Shown: positions 1 through 7,024 of the stretch, one piece after another
How the letters are laid out: each line of letters opens with the position of its first letter
Position numbering within the stretch: position 1 is the first letter of the stretch
NCBI GenBank assembly: GCA_030849805.1
Contig: JASANZ010001732.1
Span: forward strand, 1 to 12,467
Reading direction: 5' to 3'
Source of the DNA: Sergeia podlipaevii
Taxonomy: Eukaryota > Euglenozoa > Kinetoplastea > Trypanosomatida > Trypanosomatidae
Length of the DNA: 12,467 bases
Notes under the pieces: generated by a model
What the model was told of the DNA's origin: nothing
The model's database searches: none
The model's input: only the letters and a program-made list of their open reading frames with translations
Made by a program: the position numbers and the translations under genes

Positions 1-144
1 CGCGATCGCTGCGGCTTGATTCACCGTGTTTGCACACAGACTTCTCCAAAGTGTTCTACGTAAAATGCAAAAAAAGAAAAAAAAGAGATGAATTTATACG
101 CTCACAAGCAAAAGTAAAATCAGCTACGAGCTAAACAAGATAAA
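1..144 (-). other. 5' leader of a minus-strand gene lying left of the window
   Basis: Two strong trans-splice acceptor candidates (AG at 146-145 and at 57-56 on the minus strand) face leftwards, and base composition changes from A-rich to GC-richer at about position 60. No ATG occurs on the minus strand between 144 and 1, so a start codon would lie outside the window. The piece is best read as the untranslated leader of the next gene in the cluster. A plus-strand reading, the tail of a convergent gene ending in TAA at 61-63, cannot be excluded from 60 bases but fits the acceptors less well. Confidence 0.45.
56..88 (-). promoter_or_regulatory. Putative spliced-leader acceptor, proximal site for the left-hand gene
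   Basis: On the minus strand a nearly pure pyrimidine tract (complement of the A/G run at 69-88) is followed after a short spacer by an AG at 57-56. This is the arrangement used for trans-splicing in trypanosomatids. RNA would begin at 55 and run out of the window. It competes with the site at 145. Confidence 0.5.
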
Positions 145-184
145 CTAGCAAAAAAAAAAAAAAGAGAGAGAAAAGAAAAGAGAT
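145..184 (-). promoter_or_regulatory. Putative spliced-leader acceptor, distal site for the left-hand gene
   Basis: The complement of the A/G-only stretch at 150-182 gives an unbroken pyrimidine tract of about 30 bases on the minus strand, followed by GCTAG with the AG at 146-145. It is one of the longest pyrimidine tracts in the window. Which of the two sites is used cannot be told from the sequence. Confidence 0.5.
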
Positions 185-1166
185 ATGGTGAAACTGGGGT
201 AGTCATCAAGCGCTCTCTCGCACGTTCCATATATGAAGAAAGGCAGAAATCAAGAATCAAGCATGGCAACAAACGAGTGCATTTTAGGTGTCCAGCCAAA
301 ACATTTAGTTGTGATTGCTATATCTTTCCCCCTCTCTCGATAGAGATATCAAGGAAAAGGGGACTGGGAAAGTACAGAGAAACCCCCTGCATTCCAAAGT
401 AAACCACGCGTATCAAAAGAAAATGATTGAAAGCATAGGGAGTTCAATCCTGCACAGTTGCGACTTTTTGATCAAAGAACCACTGTAAAAGAAAAAAAAT
501 GAGTTTCAGCAACAAAAAGGAAAATAAAATAGCACGTTTAACGTGTATTTGTGTGTAAAAAAAAAAAAGAAACGTGTGCAAGTAAACAGATCTTTGCGCT
601 GCTTTTGCCTTCCATCTCCCTGGAATCGCACTTCTATACGTGTATTTGTGTATACATGTAGGAGTGTGGATACATACTTCTTGCTCACTTGGGTCCGGAA
701 CAGCGGTACTACTTTGCATTCAAAGCAGTGCTCGTCATTATTATCGTGATTGCTCCTTCCTTCCACGTTCTCAACATTTGGGAAACCGAACGACTCTACA
801 CGAGCATGATCACACATAAATTGATATTTACACACACGAAAGCTCTCAGCAACAAAAAAAAAGAAGATGTGTGCCTGCATACATCGGCTTTCATCTAAGC
901 AGATCAAATAATCCCTTCGCTTAGAAACAAAAAAAAAAGAGTTAATGAAGCACAAAGTTCTATATGAACAACAATAACAACAACAAAAATAAAATAATAA
1001 ACACACAGCTTGATTGCAGACCGAAATCCATTCCGCCCCCTCTTCCCCCCCCCCCCAAAAAAAAAAAGTTGAGGTTCGTCCTAAGAGTTGATTCTTATTC
1101 CCAACCTTTGAGCATCGCATGCGTGTAAGCGCGTGTGTGTTTGCTTATATAATCCCTAGGTACTCA
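147..1166. other. Spacer and 3' untranslated region downstream of the cyclin gene
   Basis: About 1 kb between the cyclin stop codon and the next acceptor. It is AT-rich with A runs on the plus strand, a C12-A11 junction at 1045-1067, and a few short direct repeats. All frames of useful length are low-complexity Lys/Phe-rich readings of the A/T runs. I see no gene, tRNA or other structured RNA here. It presumably contains the cyclin 3' UTR and its polyadenylation site, which in trypanosomatids is set by the downstream acceptor rather than by a fixed signal. Confidence 0.6.
506..858. repeat. Short direct repeats in the cyclin 3' region
   Basis: A 13-mer TCAGCAACAAAAA occurs at 506-518 and again at 846-858. 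A 14-mer ACGTGTATTTGTGT occurs at 541-554 and 638-651. Both copies of the 13-mer are followed by an A run, then a GTGTGC, then a CAGATC, so the stretch may be an eroded duplication. The matches are short and the background is low-complexity. Confidence 0.35.
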
Positions 1167-4100
1167 CTACAAGGAGGGTGGGGAGTGGGTGCGAGGAGGT
1201 GGGCGGCACGACGAGGGTTCATCGTCAAAATCATCTTCTTCATACCCATCCTCGTACTGCTCAGCATTGGCATTGCCATCTTCAACTTCATCTTCGTCGA
1301 AGTAATGATAGTAGCCATCCTCGTCGTAGTAGCCCTCATCCTCATAGTAGTGGTAGTACCCATCCTCGTCGTAGTAGCCCTCTTCATCCCCGTCATCCTC
1401 GTCGATAAACTCGCCGTTGCCTTCATCATACGCTACCGCCTCATTGCAATCTGCGTACGCTTCAGCAGGGAGCGAGGCCTGTCGCTGAGCATGTTGCGAT
1501 GCTGTGGAAGGCAGCGTTTGACCCTGGCGCACGCTCCCTGTTCCACCCATGCTGGTGTGCCGCATGCCCACGTCGCGCTCTCGCTCTCGGCTTGCACTAC
1601 TAGTGGAGGCGGTAGCGGCAGGAACGGGAATAACATTAAGATGACCGCGAACAAGAGAGGCCGTCGCGTCGATCACGTCACGCACGTGCCGCATCACGCC
1701 AAGACCTGGACGCCACCGCAAGCGACCATGGGCTTCGTCCTGAGCAAGTGCACAAGTCGGCGCAACGGGGTAAGGCATCTCTTTTGCGTTCCTTCCCCGC
1801 TCTCGCCCCGTTCTGTTATTATCATTGTGCAGCCCCGCAGCTTCCAGCTCACAGGACGCGTGTAGAGTGGGTAAAGGAGCAGGTGGCACCAGCGGTGGTA
1901 GTGGTTGTGGTCGCGACTCTGAGTTGAGAATGGCCGCAGTCCTTGCGCTAGTACTCGCTACGGTCGAGGTATGAAAGGGCTGGTGGTGCAGTACCTGTTG
2001 CAGCCCTCCGCTAGGGCTGTGATAGTGAGCACTGCTGCTCAGGTCACTAGCCGCCGCTGCCACTGTCGTTGTGGTGGTGGTGGTAGCCGTGGCACGCTTA
2101 AAGAAACTGACAGGAGAGCAAGACCTCTCCCTAATGGGCGGCGGGAGTGGGCTTGGCGGGCTGGCACCAAGACGACTAAGATGTCGGACGGTCGGAGGAG
2201 TAACGGGGCCTTCGAAAACAAAGATGGTGCTAAAAAGCTTATCTGTAGTCGGGAACTCCTCTGGCAGCTCGCGAACAGGAGAAGGGGGTATTGCCATTCC
2301 GGCGGGGGCCTTGAGGTGCAGCATGGGACTCGGCAAGTAATGACCGAAAGCTGCCTGTAGTTCCTGTGCATAGCCATTCGAGGAGGAACACATGGAAGCA
2401 TTCGCAAAGCCGCTCATGCCCGCCTCGCCGCTAGTATTCGGAAAATTCATCATGCTGTAAGTACTAGCAACGGGTGTCGTCGCCGCAGCGCTAAACGTGC
2501 GTGCATGACACGTAAACGTGGTGGAAAACGCTGCTGATGGAGCTGCTGCTGCTGTCGCCGCCGCAGCGACAGAGACTGACATTGCAATGGAGGATGCCGC
2601 ACTGAAAGGAGAAAAAGGGCCCACTGCGCTAAGTGCTTGGGATGGCGTAGCGGTTCCGGGCATTCCCAACATAAACGACTCAAGAGGAGTCATCATATCA
2701 TTGCGCACCGCAAGTGTCTCCATCCACGTCAGCCACTTCTCAATATCCTCCTCGTCGAGAAGAAGATTGAAGTCAATTAAATAAAGAAAGTCCACCTCCA
2801 GAAGCTTCAGTTCTGTCAAGGGCACACCAGACGCGTTCGAAAAACGCCTGTTCACGTGGTGACCGGCACGCTCCGTGTACATCTTGCACGCCACCATCAC
2901 CGCCACCGTGGTGAGCCGGTACCAGTTAGCCGGCGTCACACTTGCAAAATCGCTGGCGCAGCGGGCAGCCACACGGGAAAGATAGGCGAGAGCACCAATG
3001 AACACCATCGGTGCAGCGTCCCCCATGTGAACACATTTATGGATGCCTTCAAGAAGCCCCGTCACAGTCTCTGACACTGGAGCGCCGCCGCCGACACCAA
3101 CAGCAGCAGTCGAGGCAGTGCTTGAGAAGAGTGTCATTAGCGGAACAGTGTTTAACGGTGGAGCAGGCGGTGAGACAGCAGGAGGGGCTGCAGCGGCAAC
3201 AAAAGATGTCGAACATGAGCCGTTGGTGAACGATTGGCTATGGCGCAAGCTCGCCACGGTAGCGGGCTCGTCATTGAAGTGTGCTGGCTCCGTGAGTGTG
3301 TTTGAGGTAACGCCAACGGTGGCGACGGCAGCAGTAGCGCTAGCTACACTGGAAGGTAGTGCCATCGCAGATCCCATGCGCACATTCGGCGCTGTTGTGT
3401 TGGGGAATGCCGTCGAGTCAAGAGGACTCTCAATTGATAAAGTGCAGGCGTGAAAATGCTGCGGGAACAACGGGGTATCAGAAACAGGTCCGAACTGACC
3501 CTGCAAAGGGTGGGAGGTGCAAAGCGACAGGGAAGAAGAGCGGCCAGGCAGACGGCTAGCATTGGCACTCGTAGGACTATCAAACGAAAGGGAGCTCACT
3601 CGCAGCTTCTGGTTGTTGCGTCCTCGCAAGTACTGCTTCTGTGCTTCACGCTGTGCCACTGAGGCATTCGCCACGCGCCGCTCGCACACTTGGATGATTT
3701 CACCCACCGCAACTGTATAAAAGGAAGCAAAGCGGGAGATGTTAAAGCGCGATGACCCATTCGAGGGTTCTGCCGCAGTGCCTGTTGGCGGTGGCATGTC
3801 CACAAAGGAGTCCCTTCTGTAGTGGCCAAGACCACATTCGCTGCGCACCCCGATCGGGTCAGCCATCTGCTGGCTGCACAACGAGGACACAGTGGGGGAA
3901 GAGGCAGCAGCAGCCTCGCGCGCCTCTGTGCGTGTACCAATAGCCTTTACCGCCGCGCTAACGAACGAGGTTCTCCTGTTCTGCTGCTGATGCTGCTGAC
4001 GGCTAGTAGAAGAGTGGGGTAGCTGCGAGGGAAGGTCACAGGAAAAACGTCGTTCCTCACTGTGTAGATGGCGTTCGTCAGAAAAGTGAGTAGAGTCAAA

Positions 4101-5000
4101 AGGCGCAAAGAAGCCTCCATTGCCAGATAGCACTGCGATCTCACTCTCTGCAGCTTCCCCGCTGCCGTCCTCTACCTCTACTCCTCCACTTTCCGTGAGT
4201 GCTCGATCGTTCTTCGTGAACACCGCCACTGCTGCTACATCAATCCGTGAGCGCGCACAGGCACCCGCGGAAGCAGCTGCTGCTGCCATAGCGGCTCCAC
4301 ACGACCGGAATTCTTTGCTTCCATCATCACCCGCCAAACTTCCAGTCGACAGTGGTGAAACCGCCTCGCCACACCCGTTACCAACGCTATAATCTTCCCA
4401 TTCATCACCCACGTCGCAGTCCTTTGCACTGTCACCACCAGCAACGACAGCACGACGCGCAGCTGGTATGGAAAGATGTTCGCCTCCTTCTACCGCTACT
4501 GTTCTCGCGGATCGCGTTGCTTGAACTCGAAACTTCGCTGGCGCGCCACTGTTGTAGATACCTTCAGCTGCTGCCGTACTACTATCATTACAGTTAGTAT
4601 TTGTGTCAGTGGAGCTGGCAAGTATGCCAGGGTCCCCTTTTAATGGTGATTGAGAAGGCGACCTCACACTGCTTTTCACTGCTGCTGTCACGGCAATGGC
4701 GAAAGCGGGTCCTGCTTCAGTTTTGTCCAACAACCGTGACAAGTCAGTAACTTGAGTAAAGCAGCTTGTGTTTGCCTTTCCGCTGTTCACTACTACAGGC
4801 TGCATGCCTGCTCCTTCACTGTCAAGGCATCCGTCTCTATCATTCTCCACATGACAAACTACGAAGCCTGTCTTTTCATTCGCAATAACTGATTGATACT
4901 GCGACAGGCTTCTCCCTTTGCTAAATGAATCGCCTGTACACTTCGAAAGCGTAGAAGTGACAGCTACGTCCTCATGTTTGCGATGATGATGTTGATTCAT
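1167..5000 (-). CDS. Large PHO80-like cyclin with long disordered arms
   Basis: The predicted 1277-aa protein is a regulatory subunit expected to bind and activate a cyclin-dependent kinase. The core at residues 642-760 matches the PHO80/cyclin-P-U type: a helix with FIGALAYLSRV (667-677), then YRLTTVAVMVACKMY (694-708), then LTELKLLEVDFLYLIDFNL (728-746). Lys706 and Glu735 are 29 residues apart, the same spacing as the Lys-Glu pair that contacts the kinase in cyclin A. The first cyclin helix appears to be FASFYTVAVGEIIQVCERRV (424-443), so about 200 low-complexity residues separate it from the rest. The arms are rich in Ala, Ser, Thr and Pro, with SPLK (118-121) and SPVR (907-910) as possible CDK sites. 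The tail (1190-1262) is acidic and Tyr-rich with a 15-residue tandem repeat. The ATG at 5000 is the first in-frame ATG after the acceptor at 5135 and the frame ends in TAG. It is far longer than ordinary PHO80 cyclins (roughly 200-300 aa). Kinase partner and cell-cycle role are unknown, so no symbol is given. Confidence 0.85.
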   Translation of the reverse strand: MNQHHHRKHEDVAVTSTLSKCTGDSFSKGRSLSQYQSVIANEKTGFVVCHVENDRDGCLDSEGAGMQPVVVNSGKANTSCFTQVTDLSRLLDKTEAGPAFAIAVTAAVKSSVRSPSQSPLKGDPGILASSTDTNTNCNDSSTAAAEGIYNSGAPAKFRVQATRSARTVAVEGGEHLSIPAARRAVVAGGDSAKDCDVGDEWEDYSVGNGCGEAVSPLSTGSLAGDDGSKEFRSCGAAMAAAAASAGACARSRIDVAAVAVFTKNDRALTESGGVEVEDGSGEAAESEIAVLSGNGGFFAPFDSTHFSDERHLHSEERRFSCDLPSQLPHSSTSRQQHQQQNRRTSFVSAAVKAIGTRTEAREAAAASSPTVSSLCSQQMADPIGVRSECGLGHYRRDSFVDMPPPTGTAAEPSNGSSRFNISRFASFYTVAVGEIIQVCERRVANASVAQREAQKQYLRGRNNQKLRVSSLSFDSPTSANASRLPGRSSSLSLCTSHPLQGQFGPVSDTPLFPQHFHACTLSIESPLDSTAFPNTTAPNVRMGSAMALPSSVASATAAVATVGVTSNTLTEPAHFNDEPATVASLRHSQSFTNGSCSTSFVAAAAPPAVSPPAPPLNTVPLMTLFSSTASTAAVGVGGGAPVSETVTGLLEGIHKCVHMGDAAPMVFIGALAYLSRVAARCASDFASVTPANWYRLTTVAVMVACKMYTERAGHHVNRRFSNASGVPLTELKLLEVDFLYLIDFNLLLDEEDIEKWLTWMETLAVRNDMMTPLESFMLGMPGTATPSQALSAVGPFSPFSAASSIAMSVSVAAAATAAAAPSAAFSTTFTCHARTFSAAATTPVASTYSMMNFPNTSGEAGMSGFANASMCSSSNGYAQELQAAFGHYLPSPMLHLKAPAGMAIPPSPVRELPEEFPTTDKLFSTIFVFEGPVTPPTVRHLSRLGASPPSPLPPPIRERSCSPVSFFKRATATTTTTTTVAAAASDLSSSAHYHSPSGGLQQVLHHQPFHTSTVASTSARTAAILNSESRPQPLPPLVPPAPLPTLHASCELEAAGLHNDNNRTGRERGRNAKEMPYPVAPTCALAQDEAHGRLRWRPGLGVMRHVRDVIDATASLVRGHLNVIPVPAATASTSSASRERERDVGMRHTSMGGTGSVRQGQTLPSTASQHAQRQASLPAEAYADCNEAVAYDEGNGEFIDEDDGDEEGYYDEDGYYHYYEDEGYYDEDGYYHYFDEDEVEDGNANAEQYEDGYEEDDFDDEPSSCRPPPRTHSPPSL
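1287..1379 (-). repeat. 45-bp tandem repeat coding for an acidic Tyr-rich unit
   Basis: Residues 1208-1222 and 1223-1237 of the cyclin are two copies of a 15-residue unit of the form GYYDEDGYYHY followed by four mostly acidic residues. Copies differ at a few codon third positions and at two or three residues in the unit's end, so the duplication is not brand new or is drifting. The flanks carry further E/D/Y-rich sequence of the same flavour. Confidence 0.85.
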
Positions 5001-5134
5001 CGGTTATAAAAAGAACAAATGAAGAAACTAATAACAAAAATAAATTGAAAGGTAATTTGAACAACAACGAGATAATAAAAAAAAAAATTAATCCCTTTAA
5101 CTCACACACGCATGTCCAACGTTAACACTCAAGT
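5001..5134 (-). other. Predicted 5' untranslated leader of the cyclin mRNA with a 3-codon upstream frame
   Basis: If RNA begins just after the AG at 5136-5135, the leader is 134 nt and AT-rich. It contains a single upstream ATG at 5113-5111, opening the frame ATG CGT GTG TGA (5113-5102), which ends about 100 nt before the main start codon. Such a minimal upstream frame could lower or tune translation of the cyclin. Confidence 0.5.
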
Positions 5135-5156
5135 CTGCAAAAAAAAAAAGAGAAGA
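5135..5156 (-). promoter_or_regulatory. Putative spliced-leader acceptor of the cyclin gene
   Basis: On the minus strand a pyrimidine tract (complement of the A/G run at 5139-5156) runs directly into GCAG, with the AG at 5136-5135. It is the strongest acceptor upstream of the cyclin ATG. A weaker alternative, ATTAG nearer the start codon at about 5029, lacks a good tract. Confidence 0.6.
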
Positions 5157-7024
5157 TATATACTCGACAAATACCTTCCCTTTCACCACTTGGCCAAAGT
5201 AAATGATAACAACAATATGTAAAAAAAAAAAAAAGGTGGTGGCAGAAGGCAAAGCAGACAACTTATCCTAAAATGAGAAAACGTATGTCGGTGCAACGAG
5301 AAAACAAAACTCCTCTCTTTCTTTTCTCTTTTGTTTTTTTGTTGTACAAGCAACTCCTGGGATAATAGCAAATGCTTAACAAGAACGTAAATTGCTTCAC
5401 AACAAAAACAAAAGAAGATGTCAAACGAAAATTGAAGCGTGCAAAAGCGATACCAAAAAGAAAAATGCTGACTGTACAAAAAAAAAAAAGAAATGTAAGA
5501 ATAGTAAGGAAAAAAGTAGTAGTTAGCAGTAGAAAAAAAAAGCTGCTTTGCTGCGTGACTGTGAATTGATCAAATACTAATGATCCACTAAATCAAAACT
5601 GTACTTTAAAAAAAGCAAAAAGAAAACAGAGAAATATAAATTACAAGGCTTTTTCCGATGTGTGTGTGTGTGTGTGTGTGTGTGTTTTGCCCGAGTACAA
5701 GCAAAGAAAAATAGCTGCACTGGTCTTAAAAAGAAGGAAAAGGACGCTCTTATGCCTGCGTATCAACAAGATACACCAGCTTCAGGGTCTTTATCAAGGG
5801 TATTTTTTTTTTTTTTGAGATTAACGTGGTATGCCAAAAATAAGGAACTCTCTTTCTAGCTTCCCACTGTACTACCCAACAGATAAAATATTAAAAGAAA
5901 CTAAAACAAAATTATATAGAATAAACAGCTAAGCAACAAGTAGTGACCTAAGGAAAAAAAAAACCAGAAATGAAAAAGGTTCAGAAAAGAATGAAGCTCG
6001 CTTCTTTAAAATAAAAGAGAAAGTATCTCCTTGACCAAATCCCCGTTTTTCTTCCTTTTAGCCTACTCCTAAAGCCCTTTCTAGCTTTGCTGTTCTACCT
6101 GCTAAAACAACGTGCAAAAAAAAAAGGAAAAATAAATTAACAAAGTGTTTCCTGGTAGAAGTATATGGAATGCATAGATGCAGAAAGAATAGTCATTCAC
6201 AAAGTACATACGAAAAAGACGACTTGAAACAGTGCTATACAGTGCCTCTTTACACACTATTTATCAGTTTCTTTATTTGCTTTTGCCGATTAGCATATAG
6301 CTGGTTAACGAACCAGCCCTTTCAATAACAAAGAAAAAGAAAGAAATCATATTTAGTTGACGCAACACTGCGCAACGTAGGATGCTTTGCAATATATAAA
6401 TGTTTGCCAAGTGGAACATCGTGTGGAGTCATTGGGGTACATCTGGTGAGCAAAAATATACATGGCGTGCTACCCGCTTTTTTGTTTTTGCAATACGCGT
6501 ATATATCTGCGCACATTTGACTGGATACCCAGTCCCATCAACCAACAAATGAAAGCCAACACGTATGAGGGTAAACGAGAGAAAAAAAAAAACTAAGTAA
6601 ACAACAAGAGATGTCATATTTTACGCCCCATTCTTTTCCTTTCAAAAATCCAAGGGGCATTCTTTAAGATTAAAAATACAAAAAGAAAAAAAGCAAATGG
6701 GAATCTCGCGCGCGCAAAAAAAAAAAAAAGAACACTACTCCGCGTCAAAGGAAAAAAAAAAGAGAAAATGCTAATGGGTATGCAACAAATTGCATTTTTT
6801 TTCTTTTTTATATTTGGGTGAAGCAATAATGAAAAATAATGAAAAAAAATGAAAAAAAAAATGTAAAGTAAAGTAATAACTGAGAGAAAAAAAATGGTCC
6901 TGTTCCAATCCTATAGGCATATATAGATTTGTGTAGCATTGCAGAAAGAATATATATAACACGAAATCGTAATACTTGCCAGACGCTCGCGCACGCGTGA
7001 AGAGTCGATTGGACTAGCATGGCT
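5157..7024. other. Long AT-rich spacer between the MTR kinase and cyclin genes
   Basis: Almost 1.9 kb with no convincing coding region on either strand. It holds many A runs, a (TG)13 microsatellite at 5659-5684, one T run in the opposite orientation at about 5801-5816, and a less repetitive middle part (about 6000-6550). The frames present are short and Lys- or Phe-rich. It must contain the kinase 3' UTR; the remainder could hide a non-coding RNA, but I recognise no tRNA, snRNA or snoRNA signature. Confidence 0.6.
5659..5684. repeat. (TG)13 dinucleotide microsatellite
   Basis: Thirteen perfect TG units, read as (CA)13 on the coding strand. It lies in the spacer downstream of the kinase gene, probably in its 3' untranslated region or just beyond. 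Likely length-polymorphic. Confidence 0.95.

Noticed and set aside
1..60. C-terminal end of a convergent plus-strand gene ending in TAA at 61-63
   Set aside because: Only 20 codons are visible with no recognisable motif, and two strong minus-strand acceptors point to a minus-strand gene beyond the edge. Kept as a minor alternative only.
440..460. GTTCAATCC resembling the T-arm of a tRNA
   Set aside because: The flanking bases do not form the five-base-pair T stem, and no anticodon or acceptor arms can be folded around it.
543..898. Small overlapping plus-strand frames
   Set aside because: Short, low-complexity and opposite to the direction of every supported gene; they fall within a spacer with A runs.
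506..1120. Minus-strand frame of 204 codons downstream of the cyclin
   Set aside because: Very rich in Phe, Cys and Lys because it translates homopolymer-laden spacer, with no domain, no acceptor close to its start, and spacer base composition.
1119..1865. Plus-strand open frame of 248 codons with a long hydrophobic Ile/Val/Leu stretch resembling a membrane protein
   Set aside because: It is exactly antisense to the acidic Tyr-rich tail of the cyclin. Complements of Asp and Glu codons read as Ile, Val, Phe and Leu, which creates a false membrane protein. No acceptor or other gene supports plus-strand transcription.
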